A DNA stretch of 21,651 bases from Candidatus Delongbacteria bacterium (GTDB lineage: Bacteria > CAIWAD01 > BS150m-G50), in the NCBI GenBank assembly GCA_016784425.1, contig JADHUQ010000015.1, forward strand, positions 1 through 21,651. Reading direction: 5' to 3'. Positions 1-7,264 of this stretch are shown piece by piece. Position 1 is the stretch's first letter. Every line of letters starts with the position of its first letter. The notes under the pieces are model-generated. The model did not search any database, was not told the origin of the DNA, and worked only from the letters and a program-made list of their open reading frames with translations. Both the position numbers and the translations under genes were made by a program.

Positions 1-393
1 CTTCTCACTTTCCACCTCCTCCCCGTCGGGATCCTCTTCCGTAGTGCCCGCGCTCCTGGTCAACATCTGCCGGTAGCTGTCGACAAAAACAGCAGCCTCC
101 GGGTAAGTCTCCACCTCCAGTTCGAAAAAGGTGGCCGCTTCATCCAACCGACCCTCCTGGTAGGAGATGTATCCCAGTTCATAATAGACACCGGGGGGCA
201 CGGATCGTCCCCATTTGGCCGATTGTTCGATAATACGCAGCAGCGTTTCCTGGTGGCTGGCCATACTTTCCGGACCGGGGTTCTCAACCGTCTTGTAGAG
301 AGTCTGAGGGTAGTTGTCCCAGTAATAAAGGGCTGTGGGGGCGCATCCCGCCAGCCCGATCAGAAAACAGAACAGGATTATCGAGTGTTTCAT
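1..393 (-). CDS. DUF4810-like lipoprotein, partial at the C-terminus (runs off left edge)
   Basis: The frame opens with ATG at 393 and stays open to base 1, giving at least 131 residues. The N-terminus is a lipoprotein signal peptide with lipobox LAGC and lipidated Cys17. The segment just after it (ALYYWDNYPQTLYK) has the Tyr-Trp-x-Asn-Tyr...Leu-Tyr pattern of DUF4810 lipoproteins, followed by a helical TPR-like stretch (YYELGYISYQEGRLDEAATFF). The visible tail is acidic (EEDPDGEEVESE). The start codon overlaps the stop of the upstream lipoprotein gene as ATGA, so translation is probably coupled. DUF4810 proteins commonly sit next to CsgG-like and DUF799/GNA1162 lipoproteins; a DUF799 gene may lie further left, outside the window. 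The function of the family is unknown; an envelope-associated role is inferred. Confidence 0.72.
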   Translation of the reverse strand, partial: MKHSIILFCFLIGLAGCAPTALYYWDNYPQTLYKTVENPGPESMASHQETLLRIIEQSAKWGRSVPPGVYYELGYISYQEGRLDEAATFFELEVETYPEAAVFVDSYRQMLTRSAGTTEEDPDGEEVESEK

Positions 394-713
394 GGAATCC
401 TGATCTCTCTGGACTCACCCGGTCCGACATAGATTTTCTTCTCCAGGATGAGGTTACCGTGGCGTTTGACAATAATCATATGGTTCCCCGGCTTGATCCT
501 GTACTTGTAATGCGCCGCCCTCGGGTCATCCAGTTTACCCAGTAGCGGGACGAATTCCTGTTGATCGACTGAAACCGTCGCCTCAGTCAGGTTACCGATA
601 AACATCAGGTAGCATTCATCAGGCTGTTGAGTATTGCTCTCGCGATGACCGTAGTAGCAGGCTTGCAAAAGCAACAGACTCAGGATCGCTGTAGATATCA
701 GTCCCCGTCTCAT
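390..713 (-). CDS. Small PEGA-like lipoprotein of the CsgG operon
   Basis: A 107-residue protein starting at the ATG at 713, two bases after the stop of the csgG-like gene. A start 72 bases further up would run into that gene and would bury the signal peptide, so it was not used. The sequence begins with a lipoprotein signal (LLLLQACYYG, lipidated Cys19). The rest is a single small beta-rich domain: MFIGNLTEATVSVDQQEF, then KYRIKPGNHMIIVKRHGN, then KIYVGPGESREIRI. The turn 'KPGNHMIIV' resembles PEGA domains, which present a Pro-Gly turn before the second strand. Its stop overlaps the next start as ATGA. It occupies the place where a DUF799/GNA1162-type lipoprotein is often found, but I see no resemblance to that family. 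Its function is unknown. Confidence 0.72.
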   Translation of the reverse strand: MRRGLISTAILSLLLLQACYYGHRESNTQQPDECYLMFIGNLTEATVSVDQQEFVPLLGKLDDPRAAHYKYRIKPGNHMIIVKRHGNLILEKKIYVGPGESREIRIP

Positions 714-715
714 AG

Positions 716-1675
716 CTACTCCTTTTCCAGAATGTACAATTCCTGCAGGTCGGTGGTCGGGATCTTGCCGGTGGCGCTCCTGCACAGCGAGATTTCATTG
801 GCAGGTGTATCACCCAGCACCGTTACCACCGTGATATCGCCCAGCAGTTCACCGGGTAACTCGATCATCATCCCGGTCTGCGGATTCTTTATTTTCCTGC
901 CCTGGCGATAAACTGAAAACTGGTCACCGCTCTTGATCCCCTGGGAGGCACCACCCGACATCATCCAGCTCCCCTCTTCATAGGCGAGCAGATATGAACG
1001 CCAGGGGCGCTCCATCAGGTTCTCGACGATGTTACTGACCAGCGCCGAGATGGCAGTGGTGATAGCCTGGTCGTTAAGGGAGGAATCATAGCCGGAACGT
1101 CCGCCCATTCCCATCACATTGGCGTCTTCAGAAGTGGCTTCACCGGCGCCCTCCTCGGCATAGATGATCTGTCCGGTGCGAACATCGATCAATCGAATAC
1201 TGACCCGTGCGGTGGCGGTCTGGGTTTTAGTACGGGTGAAAACTCCGACATCACCGGTAGTCTTACGGCCGAACTCGGTGACCGAGCCGACGATCAGGTA
1301 GTCAGCACCGATATTCAGTCTTTCCAGTCCTCCCTGGCCCAGCTCCTGGTTGATCAGGTCCAGATCGGATCGCTCCAGCAACAGGAACTTATCGGTGGCG
1401 GCCAATCTGGTAGACATTATCTCCATCGCCTGCTGTTCCACCCGGTCATTGGTACCGTCGTAGAAAATACCCTTGCCGTAATTGGTTTCGTTGCTGATAC
1501 GTCCAATGGCGACTTTTCTTTTCAAAATCTTCTGTGGTGCTCCATCCGCCAGTACCGGACTTATCTCGGGCGTGCTACCTGCTGATGGCAGGTTTTCCAC
1601 CCGGGTGCTGGTTGTGGCGCAACCCTGGAAGGCCAGAACCATCGCCAGGAGCAACATCAAACCTGTCTGTTTCAT
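716..1675 (-). CDS. CsgG/HfaB-family outer-membrane lipoprotein
   Basis: A 319-residue protein with a lipoprotein signal (MVLAFQGCATTS, lipidated Cys19). The CsgG-type domain covers roughly residues 50-230. Typical features are KVAIGRISNETNYGKG, LLLERSDLDLINQE, GADYLIVGSVTEFGRKT, a run of strand-forming residues TATARVSIRLIDVRTGQIIY, and AITTAISALVSNIVENLM. The last 90 residues (SGDQFSVYRQGRKIKNPQTG...) look like the small beta domain found after CsgG-like domains, similar to the FlgT C-terminal domain. CsgG forms a nonameric secretion pore for curli, but no curli genes (csgA, csgB, csgE, csgF) are visible here, so the cargo is unknown. Many relatives belong to three-gene lipoprotein operons like this one. 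It is the first gene of that operon and has a good Shine-Dalgarno sequence (AGGAGAAG). Confidence 0.85.
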   Translation of the reverse strand: MKQTGLMLLLAMVLAFQGCATTSTRVENLPSAGSTPEISPVLADGAPQKILKRKVAIGRISNETNYGKGIFYDGTNDRVEQQAMEIMSTRLAATDKFLLLERSDLDLINQELGQGGLERLNIGADYLIVGSVTEFGRKTTGDVGVFTRTKTQTATARVSIRLIDVRTGQIIYAEEGAGEATSEDANVMGMGGRSGYDSSLNDQAITTAISALVSNIVENLMERPWRSYLLAYEEGSWMMSGGASQGIKSGDQFSVYRQGRKIKNPQTGMMIELPGELLGDITVVTVLGDTPANEISLCRSATGKIPTTDLQELYILEKE

Positions 1676-1689
1676 AACTACTTCTCCTG

Positions 1690-1718
1690 ATTATACTTGC
1701 TTCTAAATCCCCAATCAA
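1690..1718 (-). promoter_or_regulatory. Sigma70-like promoter in front of the csgG-like operon, unusually close to the start
   Basis: On the minus strand TTGATT (1713-1718) is followed after 17 bases by a perfect TATAAT (1690-1695). The oddity is position: transcription would begin near base 1683, within or just after the AGGAG sequence at 1684-1688 and only about 8 bases before the ATG at 1675. Either the transcript is nearly leaderless or this match is coincidental. Confidence 0.35.
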
Positions 1719-2152
1719 ATCGTGTTGGCAGTTTGGTGGCCCAGCGGGCAGGTCGATGTCACCTGGCTGGCGGGGTACACATTCACTGGGTCCGGTTGCA
1801 TACCGAATCAACAGATCAGGTAAGCAACAAGCCACGGCAAAGTGCAACATATACCGATGCCGATAATTAATCGCCTTTAAAGCGCGGTCAGCAAAGCATC
1901 GGGCCCATAGCTTCGACCAGCGAGGGATCAATCAGAACACATGGATACAGAGTCTCGCTGGTCGCTTCAGTATTGCTTCACAAACTAATCCCCTTAGCGG
2001 TCATTAATCACTGAAGCGTTGCCGCAGTAACGAAGCAAGCAATACTATAGTTGCTTGTCGTTATATTTCCAAGCAGGGTGTGCCTATCACCAGTCTGGCG
2101 ACAACATTAACCCTGTAGCGTAAATCCAGGTTGATAACAATAAGCTGGCTGT

Positions 2153-2174
2153 AACCAGGTCGGAGATCCTGGTT
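2153..2174 (-). terminator. Possible terminator hairpin after the fumarase genes
   Basis: A perfect 7-bp stem (AACCAGG / CCTGGTT) with an 8-base loop lies 18 bases beyond the stop of the beta subunit. The bases after it on the minus strand (ACAGCCAGCTTATTGTTAT) are only moderately T-rich, so intrinsic termination is plausible but not certain. Confidence 0.35.
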
Positions 2175-2191
2175 GAATAGAACAGTGGATA

Positions 2192-2803
2192 CTACTTGAG
2201 TATCTCCTGAAGATTGCGCTCTGACAGCGCTTCCACTTCCTTGTGCAGGCTGCCACCGTGGCTGTCCATGGTGACCACACACTGAAAATCCTCCACGCGG
2301 ATCTTCCAGAAGGCTTCCGGTAATCCGAACTCCTCCTTGAAGAGTCCGATCACCTCTACGACTGAGCGGGCAATCAGCGAGGCAGCACCGCCGATCGCAT
2401 GCAGGTAAACAGCACCATGATCCCCGCAGGCTTGCAGGGTCTTGTCCGCCATTCCCCCTTTACCAATAACTGCACGCACGCCAAAGCGTTCGATGACCTG
2501 ATATTCGTAGGGTTCTTCCCGGATGGAGGTGGTGGGACCAGCCGCTACAAAATGCCACTTACCCGACTCGTCCTTCCTGACGATAGGACCGCAGTGATAG
2601 ATAACTCCACCCGACAGTCCCTGTTCCAACTCTGCCAGCATTTCCCTCTCGGTGGCGGGCGGTTCCCCCTGGATGAAATTCTCAACCATGTATTTATGGG
2701 CGGCATCACGGGCAGTATAGATGGTGCCTGTCAAGCTGACAGTATCGCCGACCCGCAGCTGACGGATCTGCTCTTCGCTGATCGGTAGCGTCAGGTTATG
2801 CAA
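2192..2803 (-). CDS. Class I fumarate hydratase, beta subunit
   Basis: A 203-residue protein matching the beta (C-terminal) half of iron-sulfur class I fumarases and the related L-tartrate dehydratases. Visible family motifs are RVGDTVSLTGTIYTARDAAH near residue 17, VIYHCGPIVRK, GPTTSIREEPY, IGKGGM, GDHGAVYLHAIGGAA and VTMDSHGGSL near the end. With the alpha subunit it would interconvert fumarate and L-malate in the TCA cycle, in the cytoplasm. The chosen start is a TTG at 2803 overlapping the alpha stop by 8 bases, with GAGGTG just upstream. The first in-frame ATG is about 38 residues later and would delete the conserved N-terminal motif. Tartrate dehydratase activity cannot be excluded from sequence alone, but the lone gene pair favours fumarase. 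Confidence 0.88.
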   Translation of the reverse strand: MHNLTLPISEEQIRQLRVGDTVSLTGTIYTARDAAHKYMVENFIQGEPPATEREMLAELEQGLSGGVIYHCGPIVRKDESGKWHFVAAGPTTSIREEPYEYQVIERFGVRAVIGKGGMADKTLQACGDHGAVYLHAIGGAASLIARSVVEVIGLFKEEFGLPEAFWKIRVEDFQCVVTMDSHGGSLHKEVEALSERNLQEILK

Positions 2804-3677
2804 AGGTCACCTCGCCGTTGTTGAATGTGAGAGAAGCCCGACGGGCCGCCCAGCAGAGATAAGCGATGCTGACGAAGTAAGAGGCTGGCAGCCGATGCGC
2901 GGCACCAACTTTGACACCAAGCAGAGTAGTGGCGCCACCAAAACCCATCGGACCGATGCCGAGACGATTGCCTTCAGCCAGCAGTTGCTGCTCCAACTCG
3001 GCCAGTTCACTATCTTCATTGACATCACCCAGGAGGCGGAAAAGCTGCTCTTTGGCCACCCAGGCTGAATGGGGACGATCCCCCCCGATACCAACGCCGA
3101 TAATCCCGGGGCCACAACCTTTGCCCTGTGCCTTAAACACCGCGTCCAGCACTACCCTGCGCACACCCTCCAGGTCGCGGCCGGCACTGAGCGGGGCAGA
3201 AGGTAATGCATATTGTCCACCCACATTCTCACTGCCACCCCCTTTGAGCAGCAGGTCAATCCTGATCTCCTCCTGCTCCCATTCGTGGAAATGCAGGCTG
3301 GGCAGGCCGCTGCCGATGTTGTTACCGGAATTCTTTCCGGTCACAGAATCCACCGCGTTCGGACGCAGGTAGCTGTGCTCGGTGGCCGTGATGACAGCCC
3401 ACTCGACGTCGGCAGCGATAGCCCGTTGGGAATAACCGAAGGGATGATGTATCACGAAGATGGGGGTGCCGGTATCCTGACAGATCGGGGTATTCTGTTC
3501 GGCAGCCAACGCGACGTTTTCCAGCACGATTTTTAAAGCCGAGGCTGCAGCATCACCGACACGCTCATGAAGCAGACCTTCATGCAAGCTCCGGGTGACA
3601 TCGTCGGGTAGTTGAGTCGATGCACGACGAACCAGCTCCAGCAGGCTCTCCCGCAAGTCAATCTTGACAGGGTTCAT
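2796..3677 (-). CDS. Class I fumarate hydratase, alpha subunit (4Fe-4S)
   Basis: A 293-residue protein of the fumarase class I alpha family. Three cysteines placed as in the family are visible: Cys66 in TPICQDTGTP, Cys188 in KGCGPGIIGVGIGGDR, and Cys275 in AYLCWAARRA. They would hold an oxygen-sensitive [4Fe-4S] cluster that binds the substrate. Other family motifs are HSYLRPNAVD, LLLKGGGSENVG and GPMGFGGATTLLGVK. The product pairs with the overlapping beta subunit gene to form a two-subunit fumarase rather than the fused FumA/FumB form of E. coli. An iron-sulfur fumarase suggests an anaerobic or microaerobic life, though this is inference. The gene follows the HU-like gene by 47 bases with no obvious terminator between, so read-through is possible. 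Confidence 0.92.
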   Translation of the reverse strand: MNPVKIDLRESLLELVRRASTQLPDDVTRSLHEGLLHERVGDAAASALKIVLENVALAAEQNTPICQDTGTPIFVIHHPFGYSQRAIAADVEWAVITATEHSYLRPNAVDSVTGKNSGNNIGSGLPSLHFHEWEQEEIRIDLLLKGGGSENVGGQYALPSAPLSAGRDLEGVRRVVLDAVFKAQGKGCGPGIIGVGIGGDRPHSAWVAKEQLFRLLGDVNEDSELAELEQQLLAEGNRLGIGPMGFGGATTLLGVKVGAAHRLPASYFVSIAYLCWAARRASLTFNNGEVTFA

Positions 3678-3724
3678 TTATTGATCCGATTCTTCCTGTT
3701 TCAGCCGGGAAAAGGATACAGGTT

Positions 3725-4048
3725 CTACTCGCTAAAACCGAGTTCGGCCAGATCCTTTTTGAGCGCTTCCTTCAGAATCTTACCCGGCTTGAAGTGGGTT
3801 TTGCGACGCGGCGGCACATAGACAATCTCATTGGTCTTGGGATTGCGGGCTTTCGGCTTGGCTTTGGTTTTTTTGACCTCGAACACGCCGAAATCACGTA
3901 CCTCGATGCGGCACTCCGGATTGGCATCCGACATAATTTTCCGCAAAACGGTAAAGATGGAATCTACCGTACGAGCTACTTCCGGCTGCTTATAGCCGGT
4001 CTTCTCCATGACCATTTCGACAATATCTTTCTTGATAAATGTCTTCAT
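3725..4048 (-). CDS. HU/IHF-family DNA-binding protein
   Basis: A 107-residue protein starting at the ATG at 4048, which has AAGGAGTG at a good distance. A start 33 bases upstream would add residues before the conserved N-terminus. The fold is clear: N-terminal helices (FIKKDIVEMVMEKTGYKQPEVARTVDSIFTVL), then the strand RIEVRDFGVFEVKKTKAKPKARNPKTNE (written here in parts: IEVRDFGVFEV and ARNPKTNE), and a DNA-grasping arm ending in VPPRRKTHFKPGKILKE. The RNPKT motif is the HU/IHF signature. It is slightly longer than E. coli HU (90 residues), with a short C-terminal tail (ALKKDLAELGFSE). It would bend and compact DNA as a homo- or heterodimer. The sequence does not separate HU from IHF. Confidence 0.92.
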   Translation of the reverse strand: MKTFIKKDIVEMVMEKTGYKQPEVARTVDSIFTVLRKIMSDANPECRIEVRDFGVFEVKKTKAKPKARNPKTNEIVYVPPRRKTHFKPGKILKEALKKDLAELGFSE

Positions 4049-4353
4049 GGGCACTCCTTCCTGGTCCTGCTGAGATAACACCCTGAAGGCGAGCTGAGAA
4101 CTGCCGCCCTGTTTCTGATTCTATCCGCCGAGGAGTCGGCGTAACACTCAATTCATAAGGTCTTGTTTTATTCACAATTAACATGCCTGAACCACAAACG
4201 CAAGTTTGAAATAGTAGAAAAACAACAGCTTCGGTATTTCACGGCGAGCCCGTTCTTATCTGGAAAGCTGATGGCGTTCCTGCTGGCCAGGTTTCCTGCA
4301 GTGATGTATCACATTACTTGATCCGGAACGGATCAGGATTTTTACTGAGGGTA
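4049..4353. other. 305-nt intergenic spacer between tsaE and the HU-like gene
   Basis: No gene is seen. It should hold the end of the tsaE transcript and the promoter of the HU-like gene. A 6-bp inverted repeat TGATCC/GGATCA around 4319-4335 has a T-run only on the plus side, the wrong side for tsaE. An AT-rich stretch near 4155-4185 could contain the HU promoter, but I find no clear -35/-10 pair. Confidence 0.4.
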
Positions 4354-4794
4354 TCACAATTTCAGCATACTGTCAGCGGGAAAATCACTGGTGGTGAGCA
4401 GGCGACCTCGCGGGTGATACTCCAGTAACAGCCGGTGCGTAGCGGCGTCAGCCAGCTCCCCCAGTCGGTCCGGCCACTCTACTACCGTCACCCCCTCCCG
4501 GGCTATATAGTCAAAGAAGCCGATCTCAAAGAGCTGATCCGGCGCCACCAGACGGTAGAGATCAAAGTGAAACAGTGGTAACCTGCCATCATATTCGTGC
4601 AGGATATCAAACGTCGGACTCTGCACCCGTTGTGATACACCCAGCGCAGCGGCAATACCACGTATCAGCGTGGTCTTACCCGCCCCCAACTCTCCTTCCA
4701 GCAACAACAGAGATCCAGGTGACAACAGTCGGCCCAGGCAACGGCCGGCGGAGATAGTCTGTTCTTCATCTGTCAACAGCTGCTCAACGGCCAC
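4354..4794 (-). CDS. tsaE: TsaE, ATPase of tRNA t6A synthesis
   Basis: A 146-residue protein of normal TsaE length. The Walker A motif GELGAGKTT (about residues 34-42) and the family motifs SPTF (59-62), FHFDLYRL (75-82) and VVEWPDRLGEL (about 104-114) are all present. TsaE works with TsaB, TsaC and TsaD to make N6-threonylcarbamoyladenosine at position 37 of ANN-decoding tRNAs; it binds the TsaBD complex and hydrolyses ATP. The start is a GTG at 4794, which lies inside the end of the upstream porX-like gene (11-base overlap), so the two are probably translationally coupled. The usual partner tsaB is not next door. Confidence 0.95.
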   Translation of the reverse strand: MAVEQLLTDEEQTISAGRCLGRLLSPGSLLLLEGELGAGKTTLIRGIAAALGVSQRVQSPTFDILHEYDGRLPLFHFDLYRLVAPDQLFEIGFFDYIAREGVTVVEWPDRLGELADAATHRLLLEYHPRGRLLTTSDFPADSMLKL

Positions 4795-6352
4795 TCTTTC
4801 TGCTCTCCATTATTGCCACCGGCAGGATCATCTCTTCCATGGTGACGCCACCGTGCTGAAATCCATCGTGATACAACTGGGCGTACTTATTGTAGTTGGT
4901 GGGATAAACAAAGTAGTAATCCTCCTTGGCCAGGATATAGCTGCTGTTCACACCGCCCTTGGGGAGCCGGTAAAGCGCAGGGTCGCGCAGATAAATGGCC
5001 TGTTTTTCATCCACTCTCAGATTGCGACCGCTTTTAAAGCGCAAACCGGTAGAAGCATCTTTGTCGCTGTGCACCCGCGCGCTGCGTCGACCGCGGATGG
5101 AACCGTGATCGGTAGTTACGATAACCGTACCGCCGTTTTCCGCCCAGGTCTTGAGGATCCGTAACAAGGTGGAATGCTTGAACCAGACCCCGATTACGGA
5201 GCGATAGGCGGCCTCATCCGGGACGATCTCCTTGAGGACATCAGAGGAGCTGCGACTGTGGCCCAGAATGTCGATGAAGTTCCAGACCATGCTGACAAAG
5301 GGTAGATTCATGAACGTTTTGATACGACGTGCCACGTTTTCCGATTCTTCCGAGTCCATCACCTTGATATACTTGTGTTCCGGTTTGAGACGCACACCGT
5401 TGATCTCCAGCTGCCGGTCAAGGAACTGCCGCTCGTAACGGTTGGAACTGCTTTCATCGTTGGTGCCTCTTGCCCAGAGGTCGGGATAGGATTGTTCGAT
5501 ATCAGCCGGATACATCCCGGCAAAAATCGCGTTGCGGGAATAGGGGGTTGCCGTGGGTAGAATAGAGTAGTAGTAATCCCGTTTGATATGGAAGTACTCC
5601 TGGAGCTGTTTTTCCAGGACCAGCCAGTGATCGAGACGCAGACAGTCGATGACCAGGAAAAGAAGTTTTTCTGATGTATCACGTAACTGGGGAATCACCC
5701 ATTCCCGCACCAGGTTGGGTGACAGCGGCGGCGGACTTTCTCCACGCGCCCACAGGGGGTAGTTGTTCTCGACATACTGGGCGAAGGCAACATTCATCTC
5801 CGCCTTCTGTTCATCCAGAGTCTGGTTAAGCCCCAGGTCGGGATGCTTGTCCAGCTCCAGTTCGATTTCTGTTATTGAGACATATATCTTGATGAAATCC
5901 CGCCAGCCCGGATTTTTTGCCAGCATGGCGGAGTAGTCCTGCAGCTTGCCGATATACTTCTGCGCCAGTTTCTGTTCTGCGATGGTCTTGGTATCAATCA
6001 GCTTTTTACAGGCGAGCAGTATCTGGCTGGGGTTGACAGGCTTGGTCAGGTAATCGTCAATCTTCCGCCCGATGGCTTCCTCCATCAGGCTCTCCTCCTC
6101 ACTCTTGGTTATCAGTACACATGGTAAGAGGGGATCATGTGCCTTGATCTCCAGCAAGGCGGTCAGCCCGTCCATACCGGCCATCATTTCATCCAGCAGC
6201 ACCACATCGAAGCGATGCTTTCGTACCAGCTCTACGGCGTCATTACCATTGGTGACTGCGGTGACATCGTAGCCATGTTCCTGGAGAAATATTATATGCG
6301 GTTTGAGTAACTCTATTTCATCGTCAGCCCAGATAATACGGCGGGTTCTCAT
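4784..6352 (-). CDS. porX: PorX-like response regulator with PglZ domain (type IX secretion control)
   Basis: A 522-residue two-domain protein. Residues 1-120 form a receiver: acidic pair Asp10-Asp11, phospho-acceptor Asp54 in VVLLDEMM, Thr82 in LITKS and Lys104 in YLTKP. After a helical linker, residues 200-515 form a PglZ domain of the alkaline-phosphatase superfamily. Its likely metal and catalytic residues are Asp236 in FLVIDCLRLDH, the threonines in LPTATPYSRN (267/269), Asp361 and His365 in IDILGHS, Asp415-His416 in TTDHGS, and His500 in FQHGGVT. This is the architecture of PorX, which with the kinase PorY controls type IX secretion in Bacteroidota. No porY or porX-partner sigma gene is in the window, but three T9SS cargo-type proteins lie to the right. 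AAAGGAAAAACC precedes the ATG; the gap from the DUF2520 gene is 51 bases. Confidence 0.9.
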   Translation of the reverse strand: MRTRRIIWADDEIELLKPHIIFLQEHGYDVTAVTNGNDAVELVRKHRFDVVLLDEMMAGMDGLTALLEIKAHDPLLPCVLITKSEEESLMEEAIGRKIDDYLTKPVNPSQILLACKKLIDTKTIAEQKLAQKYIGKLQDYSAMLAKNPGWRDFIKIYVSITEIELELDKHPDLGLNQTLDEQKAEMNVAFAQYVENNYPLWARGESPPPLSPNLVREWVIPQLRDTSEKLLFLVIDCLRLDHWLVLEKQLQEYFHIKRDYYYSILPTATPYSRNAIFAGMYPADIEQSYPDLWARGTNDESSSNRYERQFLDRQLEINGVRLKPEHKYIKVMDSEESENVARRIKTFMNLPFVSMVWNFIDILGHSRSSSDVLKEIVPDEAAYRSVIGVWFKHSTLLRILKTWAENGGTVIVTTDHGSIRGRRSARVHSDKDASTGLRFKSGRNLRVDEKQAIYLRDPALYRLPKGGVNSSYILAKEDYYFVYPTNYNKYAQLYHDGFQHGGVTMEEMILPVAIMESRKSGR

Positions 6353-6403
6353 GGTTTTTCCTTTCGCTCGCTCTGGCGAGTCAAGATCCCGGAATACAAA
6401 CTG

Positions 6404-7264
6404 CTACCGCTTTTCATATTGCTCCAACAGCTGCAAGCATTCCTGGTGGGCCTCTACCGGTATTTCCGTAGCAAAGCGGCGGAGAATAAACTGGCTGAAG
6501 TGGAGGTATAAATCCATTAGATTCTCATCCCTCAGTTGTAATACCTCCAGGTGTGACCGCAAGCTGGTAACGTCTCCCCGTCGAGCCGGACCGGTGAGTT
6601 CACTGGCAGGATCAGCGGCTGGCAGCTTGTTAACCGCCTGCAGCATCAACTCCCGAAGTCCCGTTCGCAACAATTCCGCCGCTTCAGGGGTCGCAACTGT
6701 GGCCGGGGCCAACTCGTCTGCCATCAACGCCAACGCCTGTGGAAAGTTGGACATCATCACGGCCAGTGTGTGATACAGCCCCGCCTGTTCCTGTTCGATG
6801 ATCACCGTTTTTCCCCGCAGCAGCCCGACCAGTTCACGACAGGCGGCGAGACCAGCAGCATCGCCGTTGCAGCCATAGAGCAGCCCGGGGGGCAAGATCA
6901 TAGCAGACTCAAGGAAGGAGAAGAGGGGGTGCAACATACCGATCCCGCGGAAAGATGGAGCTTCAATCCCGGCAAAGGGGGTCAGGTTGGCAGCACCCGA
7001 CAGGTGCAGCACGATCGCTTGTCGCAGTTGTGAGTGCTGGTTGAGCTTCTGCAGCAGGGGAGCAATCATGCGATCCGGAACCGCTGCCAGGAGCAGATCC
7101 ACCGGTTGTACGACCTCTTGCAGGGTGGGATACACCGGTGCGGTAACGGCCAGGGTCGGACTGACAGGATCAACCAGGAAGGTGATCTGGTGACCCCTGG
7201 CTGCTAGCGACAATGCTAGTGATCCGCCTGCTCTGCCAACACCGATGATGCCGATTGATTGCAT
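6404..7264 (-). CDS. Rossmann-fold and DUF2520 domain protein
   Basis: A 286-residue protein. The N-terminal half is a Rossmann fold with a clear dinucleotide-binding loop (SIGIIGVGRAGGSLA, glycines 8, 10, 13) followed by the strand-ending Asp of ITFLVD. The second half is all-helical, as in DUF2520 proteins (GLYHTLAVMMSNFPQALALMADEL, read as YHTLAVMMSNF and ALALMADEL). The fold resembles F420-dependent NADP reductase and ProC-type imino acid reductases, so an NAD(P)-dependent oxidoreductase is likely, but the substrate is unknown. The ATG overlaps the stop of the Memo-like gene as TGATG, showing tight coupling. DUF2520 proteins are widespread in FCB bacteria. Confidence 0.82.
   Translation of the reverse strand: MQSIGIIGVGRAGGSLALSLAARGHQITFLVDPVSPTLAVTAPVYPTLQEVVQPVDLLLAAVPDRMIAPLLQKLNQHSQLRQAIVLHLSGAANLTPFAGIEAPSFRGIGMLHPLFSFLESAMILPPGLLYGCNGDAAGLAACRELVGLLRGKTVIIEQEQAGLYHTLAVMMSNFPQALALMADELAPATVATPEAAELLRTGLRELMLQAVNKLPAADPASELTGPARRGDVTSLRSHLEVLQLRDENLMDLYLHFSQFILRRFATEIPVEAHQECLQLLEQYEKR

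Larger units (their letters stand above)
1676..2191. other. 516-nt intergenic spacer rich in inverted repeats
   Basis: No convincing gene is seen on either strand between the csgG-like gene and the fumarase beta gene. The stretch holds several inverted repeats: an 11-bp pair at 1914-1924 and 1954-1964, a 9-bp pair at 1963-1971 and 2010-2018, and a 7-bp hairpin CAAGCAA/TTGCTTG at 2036-2042 and 2051-2057. A separate hairpin at 2153-2174 follows the fumarase gene. It could contain a small RNA or the remains of a mobile element, but nothing recognisable supports either. Confidence 0.5.

Noticed and set aside
716..1675. True curli secretion system
   Set aside because: Only a CsgG-like lipoprotein is present; no CsgA/B/E/F-like proteins are seen, and three-lipoprotein operons of this kind are common without curli.
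1575..1931. Minus-strand open frame of 118 codons in the csgG upstream spacer
   Set aside because: It overlaps the start of the csgG-like gene in another frame, covers the inverted repeats and has no motif.
4319..4343. Hairpin TGATCC/GGATCA followed by a T-run as a terminator for tsaE
   Set aside because: The T-run is on the plus-strand side, whereas all nearby genes are on the minus strand; the stem is only 6 bp.
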